Assembly (NCBI GenBank): GCA_012963185.1
Contig: DTWD01000103.1
Coordinates: forward strand, 1 to 10,713
Length of the DNA stretch: 10,713 bases
Direction of reading: 5' to 3'
From: Acidobacteriota bacterium
GTDB taxonomy: Bacteria > Acidobacteriota > Vicinamibacteria > Vicinamibacterales > UBA8438
Shown here piece after piece: positions 1-7,572 of this stretch. Made by a program: the position numbers and the translations under genes. Under the pieces are notes generated by a model. It worked only from the letters and a program-made list of their open reading frames with translations, did no database searches and was not told where the DNA came from. The first letter of the stretch is position 1. Every line of letters starts with the position of its first letter.

Positions 1-25
1 CCTGGCTCCAAACGTTCGATGGCAT
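1..25 (-). CDS. dnaA: Chromosomal replication initiator DnaA, N-terminal fragment (partial)
   Basis: On the minus strand an ATG at 25-23 opens a frame reading MPSNVWSQ to the window edge. A Trp-Ser/Glu-Gln motif within the first ten residues is typical of the DnaA N-terminal domain I, and dnaA transcribed divergently from rpmH across oriC is a common bacterial arrangement. DnaA is the AAA+ ATPase that binds DnaA boxes and opens the origin. Only eight codons are visible, so the call rests mainly on context: DnaA boxes lie about 130 bases upstream and rpmH is divergent. No strong Shine-Dalgarno sequence is visible upstream of the ATG, so the exact start is uncertain. The rest of the gene lies outside the window. 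Confidence 0.55.
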
Positions 26-395
26 TAGACGATACGAATCCGTTGGAAAGTTTTCGCCCCCATAGCCTTACAGGTACCACTGGGACGGTAACCGTTATCG
101 TGGTAAAACATAGTAAAAAATAGAGTTACTGGTTTTCTTAGGCGAAAGATTTGTTTTTTTCCACAATTTCTTCCACAGTTGTGGAAAACCATCGTAAGAC
201 TAAAGCGGTCCCCACTAACTGCAGGCCGGCGACTGTAGCACACAGCATTTATTCGAAGCAATCGGTAACAGCGATTAACTAGGAGATAGACCATCTTTGT
301 GGGTCAAAAACCTACCTACTTCAAGTAACTTTTGGTCACAATCCACTAGAAAGAGGCAAGCGAGCGGCCCTTTTCGTTGACAGTTTCGCAGTCGC
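26..395. other. oriC: Probable replication origin (oriC) between dnaA and rpmH
   Basis: This stretch has no convincing gene. It holds two consensus DnaA boxes and one near-match (157-188), with AT-rich DNA on the dnaA side (about 104-124 and 149-160) that could serve as an unwinding element. An 11-base interrupted palindrome (ACGGT-A-ACCGT, 85-95) lies nearby. The rightward part (about 190-370) shows only weak DnaA-box resemblances and no other clear element. Location between a divergent dnaA start and rpmH, with all downstream genes pointing away, supports oriC. A GC-skew switch could not be computed here. The right-hand limit is set approximately where the rpmH promoter begins. Confidence 0.65.
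157..188. promoter_or_regulatory. DnaA box cluster with an inverted pair
   Basis: TTTTCCACA at 157-165 (plus strand) fits the TTWTNCACA DnaA-box consensus. TGTGGAAAA at 180-188 is the same sequence on the minus strand. TCTTCCACA at 169-177 (plus strand) has one mismatch. The second and third boxes face each other with two bases between them, forming the inverted repeat TTCCACA-GT-TGTGGAA (171-186). These are likely DnaA binding sites of the origin and may also control dnaA transcription. Confidence 0.7.
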
Positions 396-406
396 TTGGG
401 TACCAT
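377..406 (+). promoter_or_regulatory. Candidate sigma70-type promoter for the rpmH operon
   Basis: A perfect TTGACA -35 element lies at 377-382. Eighteen bases downstream is TACCAT (401-406), a 4-of-6 match to the -10 consensus. Transcription would start near 413, about 30 bases before the rpmH ATG. This is the best-placed promoter for the rpmH-rnpA-yidD-yidC-jag series, assigned by motif only. Confidence 0.5.
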
Positions 407-443
407 GTTGGCTTGGTGTTCGTCCAGAGGTAGATACGAGTCC

Positions 444-581
444 ATGAAACGCACATTCCAGCCGAACAATAGACACCGCAAGCGAACTCATGGTTTTCTA
501 ACACGAATGAGTTCAAAGACGGGTCGTCGGGTCATTCAGCGCAGGCGCGCCAAAGGAAGAAAGCGCCTTTCAGTCTCTTAA
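444..581 (+). CDS. rpmH: 50S ribosomal protein L34
   Basis: The 45-residue product has the hallmark L34 start [18 protein letters not shown] and the Arg/Lys-rich tail ending [11 protein letters not shown]. It is a small basic protein that binds 23S rRNA in the large ribosomal subunit. The frame stays open upstream, but the ATG at 444 gives the family length and N-terminus exactly; AGAGG at 426-430 is a plausible, slightly distant ribosome binding site. It heads the plus-strand cluster and is followed 29 bases later by rnpA, the usual pairing. Nothing is unusual about the protein. Confidence 0.97.
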   Translation: MKRTFQPNNRHRKRTHGFLTRMSSKTGRRVIQRRRAKGRKRLSVS

Positions 582-610
582 GTTGTTTTAAATAAAGAGT
601 TTATACGAAA

Positions 611-976
611 TTGGATCACGCTCGCGATCGCCGCGATCGGCTCCGGCGGCGGCAGGAGTTCCTGAAAGTCCAGCGGAACGGAGCCAAGATTCGGGGCCGA
701 CACCTAACCCTGTTTACCATCCAGAATGGTCTCGATCGAAGCCGATTCGGAATTATTGCAACACGGAGGGTCGGCGGAGCGACGCGCAGAAATAGGTCAA
801 AAAGAATCATGAGAGAACTGTTCCGCCAACTTAGGTGTGGGCCAGGATATGACATTGTCGCCTTGCTCAGGCCAGGGTTTCCTGATGTTACTTTTCGCGA
901 GTTAGAAGAAGATTACCGGGGCACACTGTTACGGCATGATCAAGTTCATCAACAACGTGACTCAGTAGGAGCGTGA
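611..976 (+). CDS. rnpA: Ribonuclease P protein component
   Basis: This 121-residue basic protein carries the RNase P protein signature RRNRSKRIMREL at about residues 59-70, the RNR motif that contacts the catalytic RNA. The N-terminal half has the usual Arg-rich region followed by F(x)KVQRNGAKIRG. With RNase P RNA it forms the enzyme that removes 5' leaders from tRNA precursors. The start is a TTG at 611, supported by family length and by AAAGAG about 12 bases upstream; no suitable ATG exists in this frame. Its stop codon overlaps the yidD start in the sequence GTGA (973-976), implying translational coupling. Confidence 0.93.
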   Translation: MDHARDRRDRLRRRQEFLKVQRNGAKIRGRHLTLFTIQNGLDRSRFGIIATRRVGGATRRNRSKRIMRELFRQLRCGPGYDIVALLRPGFPDVTFRELEEDYRGTLLRHDQVHQQRDSVGA

Positions 977-1242
977 GTAATTTGGAGCAGAACCGGGGAA
1001 AGACTATTGCGGCGAGACTATTTATAGCGACCATAGATGTATATCAACTTCTTTTTTCTCAATGGTTTACAGGGTGCTGTAGGTTTGTTCCGTCGTGTTC
1101 GAATTACGGAAAAGAGGCGATATTTACTCACGGCGCCGTTAAGGGAACATGGTTGGCGATACACCGCCTGTGCCGATGTCATCCACTGTGTCAGGGCGGT
1201 CTAGACCAAGTACCGACACCAAACCGAGATTCCAATATATAG
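973..1242 (+). CDS. yidD: Membrane protein insertion efficiency factor YidD
   Basis: The 89-residue product has the YidD core: IDVYQLLFSQW, then CCRFVPSCSNYGKEAI (about residues 35-50), GAVKGTWLAIHRLCRCHP and a GGLDQVP ending. The conserved cysteines and the RCHP motif are all present. YidD is a small inner-membrane-associated protein thought to assist YidC/Sec-dependent insertion. The GTG start at 973 lies inside the rnpA stop codon region, and yidC follows 27 bases downstream, the canonical rnpA-yidD-yidC order. The short C-terminal tail (PTPNRDSNI) has no recognised motif. Confidence 0.93.
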   Translation: MSNLEQNRGKTIAARLFIATIDVYQLLFSQWFTGCCRFVPSCSNYGKEAIFTHGAVKGTWLAIHRLCRCHPLCQGGLDQVPTPNRDSNI

Positions 1243-1269
1243 AACTGGTGTAAGGGTAGAACGCAATCC

Positions 1270-3099
1270 ATGGAACGAAATGTTCTTCTCGCTTTGCTCC
1301 TGTCTTTTCTGGTGTTAATCCTTTACCAGAGTTATCTTGTTCCTCCGGGTCCCATAGACACAGAAGAGGCTAGCCGACCGGTCGAAAGCGTGTCTTCGGG
1401 AGTTTCAGAAACGGACAACCCACGGGCAGTAACAACAGCGACGACACCTGTCCCACTAACAGCAGCACCATCGGAAGTGACTGATGGGACAGGAGATACG
1501 TCTTCTTTAGATGGGGGAGAGCTGGGTTTAGAGCTGGCTGGCATCACAGTGTTGGTGTCGGCCGAGGCGGAGCAGAAAACAACTGTTGAAAGCGATACAA
1601 TCCTCGCTACATTTTCGAACCGAGGGGCCGTTCTCACCAGCTGGAAACTAAAGAACCACACCGAGCAGGGCGGCGAGGCGCTGATTGATCTTGTGCCGGT
1701 AAACCTTCCTCCAGAACAAGTACAGCCATTCACTTTAGCCTTTGACGATCCCGAACTGAGCGCTCGTGCCCGGTTGGCGCTGTTCCAAGCCAGCGCGTCG
1801 ACGTTGTCTTTAGGCAATGAGCAGGAGGAGGTTTCTTTTGTTTACGAAGATTCTTCGGGTTTTCGCATTGCCAAACAATATTCCTTTAACCCGAGCGAGC
1901 ATGACTATGTGATGTCTGTGAGTGTGGTCGCAACACTAAACGGCGAAACGCTACCGTTTGCTGTTCAGTGGGGGCCTGCGCTTGGAGGAGGTGAATCAAC
2001 GACATCCGGCATGATCGGTTACAGATACGGACCACGCGCTGTCCTTTATGGTCGAGTCGAAACCAACGGTATTCTTGGCGATAGTGACGTGGAGCACCTT
2101 GAAGTTTCAGAGATAGAAGCACGTCCTCAATATAACGGTCAACTTCGTTACGCCGGAATCGATAACCACTATTTTCTAGTTGCATCAATAACGACAAATC
2201 CTTCGGTTATAGTTGGCTATCGGCCCTTACCTCTTCCACCACATGATCCAGACGGACCGTCTCGAGAACTCATAACCTTGGAGCTGCGTTGGCCCGACAA
2301 CGTTGTTGAGAACGAACGGTTTTTCCTCGGACCAAAAGAGTTTGCACACCTGGAACGTGTTGATCCTGCATTGATTGAAGCAATCGATTTCGGTTGGACC
2401 AGTTGGATTGTTGTTCCACTCCACCGGACATTGACCCAGATTTATGACTACATTGGCAATTGGGGTTGGGCAATCATCGTCCTGACGTTCTTGATTAATG
2501 TGGTCATCTTTCCTCTCCGCCACAAAAGTGTTCTTTCGATGCGTAAGATGCAAGAAATCGGACCGGAGATGAAAGCGATCCAAGCAAGGTATGCAGACCT
2601 AAAAACAACGGACCCGAAGAAGCAAAAGATGAACCAAGAGATCATGGAGCTCTATAAAAAACGAGGCGTAAACCCGGTAAGTGGTTGTTTCCCAATGCTG
2701 CTGACGATGCCGGTGTTGTTTGCGTTTTATAGCCTGCTATCCGTGGCGGTAGAAATTCGTGGCGAACCATTCATTGGATGGATTACAGATCTGACAGTCG
2801 CCGACCAGTACTACATCACACCAATCGCAATGGGTGTTTCCATGTTCGTGCAACAAAGAATGACCCCCACTCCAAGCCAGGATCCGATGCAGCAAAAGAT
2901 CATGATGCTCATGCCAGTAATGTTCAGTGTCATGTTTCTTTTCGCGGCGAGTGGCCTTGTTCTTTACTGGTTGACAAGCAATTTGCTGACTATCGCGCAG
3001 ACGCTCATTACCAATCGAATCATCGGCCCACCAAAAGTCCATACAGTTCGCCCGGCAGCCGAGCGACGGATTAAACAGCGAACAAAGAACACGAAATAG
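1270..3099 (+). CDS. yidC: Membrane protein insertase YidC (Oxa1 family, Gram-negative type)
   Basis: This 609-residue protein inserts and folds inner-membrane proteins, alone or with SecYEG. A first membrane segment (about residues 4-20) is followed by a Ser/Thr/Pro/Ala-rich linker (about 25-80), a large periplasmic P1 domain (to about 370), and the conserved insertase core from about residue 395. The core contains NWGWAIIVLTFLINVVIFPL, NPVSGCFPMLLTMPVLFAFY, MTPTPSQDPMQQKIM and ASGLVLYWLTSNLL, closely following E. coli YidC. The tail is basic. At the position of E. coli Arg366, the charged residue of the hydrophilic groove, this protein has Asn410; Arg417 lies two helical turns further. The ATG at 1270 has a purine-rich AAGGGTAG upstream. 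Confidence 0.96.
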   Translation: MERNVLLALLLSFLVLILYQSYLVPPGPIDTEEASRPVESVSSGVSETDNPRAVTTATTPVPLTAAPSEVTDGTGDTSSLDGGELGLELAGITVLVSAEAEQKTTVESDTILATFSNRGAVLTSWKLKNHTEQGGEALIDLVPVNLPPEQVQPFTLAFDDPELSARARLALFQASASTLSLGNEQEEVSFVYEDSSGFRIAKQYSFNPSEHDYVMSVSVVATLNGETLPFAVQWGPALGGGESTTSGMIGYRYGPRAVLYGRVETNGILGDSDVEHLEVSEIEARPQYNGQLRYAGIDNHYFLVASITTNPSVIVGYRPLPLPPHDPDGPSRELITLELRWPDNVVENERFFLGPKEFAHLERVDPALIEAIDFGWTSWIVVPLHRTLTQIYDYIGNWGWAIIVLTFLINVVIFPLRHKSVLSMRKMQEIGPEMKAIQARYADLKTTDPKKQKMNQEIMELYKKRGVNPVSGCFPMLLTMPVLFAFYSLLSVAVEIRGEPFIGWITDLTVADQYYITPIAMGVSMFVQQRMTPTPSQDPMQQKIMMLMPVMFSVMFLFAASGLVLYWLTSNLLTIAQTLITNRIIGPPKVHTVRPAAERRIKQRTKNTK

Positions 3100-3104
3100 C
3101 TTTG

Positions 3105-3110
3105 AAGGAG
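3105..3110 (+). promoter_or_regulatory. Shine-Dalgarno site deciding the jag start
   Basis: AAGGAG lies five bases before the ATG at 3116 but only two bases before the in-frame GTG at 3113. Normal spacing favours the ATG. It is the clearest ribosome binding site in the window. Confidence 0.75.
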
Positions 3111-3115
3111 AAGTG

Positions 3116-3574
3116 ATGACGGCAACAGGGGATTTAAATGCGCGCATGACGGAGTTCTTGACGAACGTTGGTGATGCGATGGGTTTGCAGTTGACGGTCA
3201 CAACGGAAGCACTTGATGATGCCACTCGTGTGTCTATCGAGGGCGACGAATGCGACGTATTTCTTCAGAACAAAGCCGAGGGTTTGGATGCGTTGCAACA
3301 TCTTGTGAATGCCGCATTTCGTCGCGATCATCCAAGCGGTCGCATTGTTGTCGACTGTCTTAATTATCGTAGGGGCCAGGACAGTGAGTTAAGGGAAACG
3401 GCGGTCGTTCTAGCAAGCAAAGCTTTGGAGACAGGGGAATCGCAAGAAGTTGGTCCCCTGAATCCATACGCCAGACGGATCGTACACCTCGCTGTTGCAG
3501 AGATCGCGGACGTGTCGTCTGAAAGTGTAGGAGACGCCTTTATGAAAACCGTGGTGATTTCTGCCGGCGACTAG
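3116..3574 (+). CDS. jag: Jag/KhpB-type RNA-binding protein (KH plus R3H domains, no Jag_N)
   Basis: The 152-residue protein has a KH-like region (about residues 12-85) and a C-terminal R3H domain containing NPYARRIVHLAV with the R-x3-H signature, followed by a segment ending in TVVIS as in the family. Jag/KhpB proteins bind RNA and are commonly encoded just after yidC, as here. It lacks the separate N-terminal Jag_N domain of the Bacillus-type proteins. The KH loop normally reading GXXG is QNKA (residues 51-54) just before EGLDALQHL, so RNA binding by the KH fold may be altered. A 69-base AT-rich gap separates it from mnmE. The specific role here cannot be read from sequence. Confidence 0.85.
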   Translation: MTATGDLNARMTEFLTNVGDAMGLQLTVTTEALDDATRVSIEGDECDVFLQNKAEGLDALQHLVNAAFRRDHPSGRIVVDCLNYRRGQDSELRETAVVLASKALETGESQEVGPLNPYARRIVHLAVAEIADVSSESVGDAFMKTVVISAGD

Positions 3575-3643
3575 ACACGGATCAATACACTGTTAAAATA
3601 TAGTAACTAAACCACTTTATATAGAAGACGCACTTTACATTCA

Positions 3644-5038
3644 GTGTTTGCCACCGACGACACAATAGTGGCGATTGCGACGCCCCCGGGCCCTGGAGGG
3701 ATCGGTGTCGTCCGCGTGAGCGGGCCTTCGTCAACGGGGATAGCAAGCATCATGCTGCGTCGATCTACCCCGCTTAAGCCGCGTCACGCCACAGTTACTG
3801 AAGCGGTAATCCCGGACGGCGGCAAAGTAATCGACCGCGTTGTCGCGACCTATTTTCCTCGGCCAAGTTCCTATACAGGCGAAGATGTTGTAGAGGTCAG
3901 TGGTCATGGCAATCCAGTGCTTCTGCGCCAGATAGTTTCTGCGGCTATCACCGCAGGTGCCCGCTTAGCAGAACCGGGAGAATTCACATTTCGGGCTTAT
4001 CTGAATGGCCGCATTGACTTGGTGCAGGCAGAAGCAGTCGCTGACCTCGCGGATGCGGTAACGCCCAGGCAGGCAAGAGCCGCGTTTGACCAGCTCGAAG
4101 GAACTATGACTTTGGGTGTAGAGAAAATTGATCGAGAACTCTTCGATTTAATCTCACTTCTTGAGGCTTCTCTCGATTTCCCAGAGGAAGGCTATCACTT
4201 CGTCGATGAACAAAACGTAGCGTCTGCAGCAACGGCGCTGTCGACCCAAGTATCTCAAATGTTAGCCAACGCTGACCAAGGACGACTTCTACGAGAAGGA
4301 TGTCAAGTGGCGATAGTTGGTAAACCAAATGTTGGAAAGTCGACCCTCTTCAATTCACTGTGCGGTGTCCCCCGGGCAATCGTTACAGAGACAGCAGGAA
4401 CAACACGGGATTTGTTAACTGAAAAAATCGACCTCGGAGGCATTCCCATCGCACTTGTCGACACGGCCGGAATTCACGAGACAGACGATCCTGTTGAAGC
4501 AGAGGGAGTTGATCGTGCACAGCGCGCAATCACTGTCGCCGGGGCGGTTGTCGTTGTGCTTGATGGCTCTTGTCCTTTGACGAATAGAGATTACAAAATC
4601 CTCGAAGACACGAAGGGCATGAGAAGGCTGGTCGTAGTGAGTAAGCGCGACCTACCATGTGCGTGGGCGATCGAATCCGAGCCTTTGGTGGGTGTCGCAG
4701 GTCGTGTTTTTGAGGCATGTCTTCTTTCTGATAATCAAACGGTCTTAGAGACTCTTCGTCACCAGCTCATTGCTGTCATCGAAGACAGAGACAATGAAGT
4801 TCATACCAAAGTGAGACGAGATATACCAGCCGTCACGAACCTACGTCATATTGAGCTGCTAAAAAAAACACAGTTAGCATTAGCAAGGGCAACTTCTGCT
4901 GCAATTTCTGGTGCGGCGGAAGAGCTAGTCATAACGGATTTGCAGGAAGCCCGTTCAGCGTTGGAAGAAATGTTGGGGAAGAGAGCCCCTGACGCGGTAA
5001 TAGAACGAATCTTTGAACGATTCTGTATCGGCAAATAA
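3644..5038 (+). CDS. mnmE: tRNA modification GTPase MnmE
   Basis: MnmE (464 residues, normal length) works with MnmG to place a carboxymethylaminomethyl-type group on the wobble uridine (U34) of certain tRNAs. The N-terminal folate-binding domain begins DDTIVAIATPPGPGGIGVVR. The inserted G domain shows G1 GKPNVGKST (226-234), G2 TTRD (253-256), G3 DTAG (273-276) and Glu285, which aligns with the catalytic Glu282 of E. coli. G4 is SKRD (333-336) rather than the usual NKxD. The C-terminal FCIGK motif with its essential Cys is intact. The start is GTG at 3644, chosen because the family N-terminus follows immediately; no good Shine-Dalgarno site is seen. The AT-rich 69 bases upstream could hold a promoter, but none is clear. 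Confidence 0.96.
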   Translation: MFATDDTIVAIATPPGPGGIGVVRVSGPSSTGIASIMLRRSTPLKPRHATVTEAVIPDGGKVIDRVVATYFPRPSSYTGEDVVEVSGHGNPVLLRQIVSAAITAGARLAEPGEFTFRAYLNGRIDLVQAEAVADLADAVTPRQARAAFDQLEGTMTLGVEKIDRELFDLISLLEASLDFPEEGYHFVDEQNVASAATALSTQVSQMLANADQGRLLREGCQVAIVGKPNVGKSTLFNSLCGVPRAIVTETAGTTRDLLTEKIDLGGIPIALVDTAGIHETDDPVEAEGVDRAQRAITVAGAVVVVLDGSCPLTNRDYKILEDTKGMRRLVVVSKRDLPCAWAIESEPLVGVAGRVFEACLLSDNQTVLETLRHQLIAVIEDRDNEVHTKVRRDIPAVTNLRHIELLKKTQLALARATSAAISGAAEELVITDLQEARSALEEMLGKRAPDAVIERIFERFCIGK

Positions 5039-5041
5039 CAT

Positions 5042-6883
5042 ATGAGTAAAAGTTTTGATGTCATCGTCATTGGAGCAGGACACGCAGGAGTAGAAGCTGC
5101 CTACGCTGCGGCACACCTTGGGCAGCGAGTGGGACTTTGTACGTTATCGCATGACACGGTAGCCCATATGCCCTGTAATCCGGCAATTGGGGGTACCGCT
5201 AAGGGCCATTTGGTGAGAGAAATCGATGCCCTTGGCGGTGTAATGGGTCGGGCAATCGATGCAACCGGCTTGCAGTTTAAATTGCTTAACCGAAGTCGTG
5301 GACCGGCAGTTTGGTCGCCTCGTGCGCAAGCAGATAAGCGTGTTTATAGCGATTGGATTGCAAGAATACTTCGGCAAGAAACGCGGATAGAGTGGGTCAT
5401 TGGTCACGTCGGCAGGCTTTTAGTGAAAGGTGGTTGTGTCAGAGGCGTTGAATTTGACGATGGTGGTAGCGGCCACGCTTCTGGCACAACGCTTTGGGCC
5501 AAGTCAGTGATCGTTACTGCTGGCACATTCCTCAATGGTTTGATTCATGTTGGGCGGGAACAAAAACCTGCTGGGCGATCGGGCGAGCCGCCATCTCATC
5601 AGTTGGCTGAGTCATTAAAGGATCTTGGTTTTCGATGGGGTCGCCTTAAAACCGGTACTCCTCCGAGATTAGCTCGAAGCACTATTGATTTTGAATGTTT
5701 TGAAGAAGCTTTGGGAGATGATTGTCCCGTTCCTTTTTCTTTTATGACCGAATCGATCCGTCGGCCACAGATCGCCTGCCATTCCCTCTATACGACGGAT
5801 CGTGTGCATGACTTGGTTCGCAAAAACATCGATCGCTCCCCATTGTATAACGGACAGATTCAAGGAATAGGCCCGAGATACTGCCCCTCCCTTGAAGATA
5901 AAGTGATGCGATTTCCCGATCGAGAACGACATCATATTTTTCTTGAGCCGGAGGGCATCGGTGTCGAGGAAATATATGTAAATGGTTATTCGATGAGCTT
6001 GCCGGCAGAGATTCAACAAGCATTGGTAAATGCGTTGCCGGGGTTAGAAAAAGCGAAGATGCTTTGCCCGGGGTACGCGGTGGAATATGACTTTATTCAA
6101 CCAACTGAACTGTTGCGCACCTATGAAACTAAAAGCGTTTCTGGACTGTTTCTTGCTGGCCAAGTAAATGGAACCTCCGGTTATGAAGAGGCCGCGGCAC
6201 AAGGGCTTGTTGCAGGGATTAACGCAGCTCGGCATGCGGCACAAGAACCGCCGCTCACATTTGCACGGAGCGATGGCTACATCGGTGTTTTGGCCGATGA
6301 CCTTACAACTCGTGGCTGTCTTGAACCATACCGGATGTTTACGTCCCGCGCAGAATATCGGCTATTACTGAGAATTGATAATGCGGACCTTCGCCTTACA
6401 CAAAAGGGCCGAGATGTGGGGTTGGTTGGGGACGAACGCTGGGAGCATTTTGTTCGGCGCCGACAACGATTCCAACGAAATATAGAGACCGTGGAGCAAA
6501 CCACGGTTACTCTGCAGGGTGGTTTGAGAGTGCGGGCGAGTCATGCCTTAAAAAGACCCGATGTGTCCCTTAATTCACTAGTGGATCAGCATGAACTGAC
6601 GATCCAAACGGGGTCGAGCGGACAGGAAGTTGATTATTGGAGCGTCGAGACAGAATTCAAGTACGCGGGATATCTAAAGAGGCAAAATGCGACGGTTGAT
6701 CGCATGAAGGACCTCGAGCAACGCCATATACCAAATGCATTTGAGTACGACGGATTGCCGGGATTGTCGCGTGAGGTAACTGAGAGACTTGTGGAAACAC
6801 GTCCGGAGACTCTTGGGCAGGCTTCGAGAATACCCGGTGTAACACCTGCAGCGGTTGCTTTGATTAACACTAGGTTGTCTTAG
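5042..6883 (+). CDS. mnmG: tRNA uridine-5-carboxymethylaminomethyl modification enzyme MnmG (GidA)
   Basis: This 613-residue FAD enzyme is the partner of MnmE in wobble-uridine modification. The dinucleotide-binding motif GAGHAG is at residues 11-16. The two conserved cysteine regions, CNPAIGG (Cys45) and RYCPSLEDK (Cys281, matching E. coli Cys277), are present, as are [26 protein letters not shown] and [17 protein letters not shown]. The C-terminal helical domain ends with [17 protein letters not shown], as in the family. The ATG at 5042 starts three bases after the mnmE stop, so the two partners are probably translationally coupled; no separate strong ribosome binding site is seen. Length is slightly below E. 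coli MnmG but no domain is missing. Confidence 0.97.
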   Translation: MSKSFDVIVIGAGHAGVEAAYAAAHLGQRVGLCTLSHDTVAHMPCNPAIGGTAKGHLVREIDALGGVMGRAIDATGLQFKLLNRSRGPAVWSPRAQADKRVYSDWIARILRQETRIEWVIGHVGRLLVKGGCVRGVEFDDGGSGHASGTTLWAKSVIVTAGTFLNGLIHVGREQKPAGRSGEPPSHQLAESLKDLGFRWGRLKTGTPPRLARSTIDFECFEEALGDDCPVPFSFMTESIRRPQIACHSLYTTDRVHDLVRKNIDRSPLYNGQIQGIGPRYCPSLEDKVMRFPDRERHHIFLEPEGIGVEEIYVNGYSMSLPAEIQQALVNALPGLEKAKMLCPGYAVEYDFIQPTELLRTYETKSVSGLFLAGQVNGTSGYEEAAAQGLVAGINAARHAAQEPPLTFARSDGYIGVLADDLTTRGCLEPYRMFTSRAEYRLLLRIDNADLRLTQKGRDVGLVGDERWEHFVRRRQRFQRNIETVEQTTVTLQGGLRVRASHALKRPDVSLNSLVDQHELTIQTGSSGQEVDYWSVETEFKYAGYLKRQNATVDRMKDLEQRHIPNAFEYDGLPGLSREVTERLVETRPETLGQASRIPGVTPAAVALINTRLS

Positions 6884-6924
6884 CAGGAAGCTTTGAACAA
6901 AGTTGTACGGGTAAAAAAAGACTT

Positions 6925-7572
6925 TTGGGTAAACGGAACCTCGCCACACGATTACTGAAACGCGCAGAACGTGCCCGCGTAGCACTTAAATTGGAAGCGG
7001 CGGAGCAACTTGCAGCCTATGTTGGAATGTTGCAGGGATGGAACTCGCGCATCAATTTGACAGCGTTGGCAGACAACGATTCAGGCCTCGACCGACTAAT
7101 CATCGAACCCCTGATTGTCGCGAGGTATTTACCAAAGACAGGTTCCTTAATCGACATTGGGTCGGGAGGTGGGTCTCCTGCATTGCCGCTAAAAATTCTG
7201 CTTCCCGAGTTGAGTTTGAGAATGGTGGAAAGCAAGACTCGTAAGGGCGCGTTTCTGCGTGACGCGGCCCGTCAGCTGGGGTTGCGGAATGTTGAGGTAG
7301 AGGTGTGCAGGTATGAGGAATTACTCTCCCGACCCGAATTGCACGAAACTCACAACGCGCTGACAGTGCGGGCCGTACGGCTTGAACGAAAGGCTTTACG
7401 GAATTTGCAGGCCTTTGTGCGGCCTGGAGGGCTTCTTGGACTGTTGCGAGGTGATGGTGTAAGCGACGCGCTTAGGGATGTTCAACCACCGCTCGTGTGG
7501 GAGGCAACTTATCCACTGGTTGAATCGCTGCGTAGTCAGTTGGTTGTGGTGAGAAAGCTAGAGCTCACTTAG
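6925..7572 (+). CDS. rsmG: 16S rRNA (guanine-N7)-methyltransferase RsmG (GidB)
   Basis: The 215-residue product is a Rossmann-fold methyltransferase. The N-terminal segment YVGMLQGWNSRINLTAL (about 32-48) and the SAM-binding loop IDIGSGGGSPALPL (76-89) are characteristic, followed by VESKTRKGAFLR (101-112) and a VRA motif (148-150). RsmG makes m7G at position 527 of 16S rRNA (E. coli numbering). The canonical helix around RHIxDS reads RLIIEPLIVARYL, a variant. The start is a TTG at 6925; no ATG exists near the family N-terminus and no clear ribosome binding site is visible, so the start is the least certain in the window. It follows mnmG by 41 bases, the common gidA-gidB order. Confidence 0.9.
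   Translation: MGKRNLATRLLKRAERARVALKLEAAEQLAAYVGMLQGWNSRINLTALADNDSGLDRLIIEPLIVARYLPKTGSLIDIGSGGGSPALPLKILLPELSLRMVESKTRKGAFLRDAARQLGLRNVEVEVCRYEELLSRPELHETHNALTVRAVRLERKALRNLQAFVRPGGLLGLLRGDGVSDALRDVQPPLVWEATYPLVESLRSQLVVVRKLELT

Noticed and set aside
104..124. Possible DnaA-trio element in the AT-rich stretch
   Set aside because: Only two or three triplets fit the pattern, and the distance to the nearest DnaA box (over 30 bases) is not the usual arrangement.
25..481. Minus-strand open frames of 89 and 68 codons in the dnaA-rpmH gap
   Set aside because: They have no family features and run through the DnaA boxes or opposite rpmH. The first ends at a TAATG overlapping the dnaA start, which looks like chance.
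1332..1817. 161-codon open frame on the minus strand inside yidC
   Set aside because: It is antisense to the linker and P1 domain of a clear yidC gene, has no recognisable motif, and its Ser/Thr/Val-rich composition is what the opposite strand of that linker would give.
2737..3225. 162-codon minus-strand open frame across the yidC end and jag start
   Set aside because: It lies opposite two well-supported genes and shows no family resemblance.
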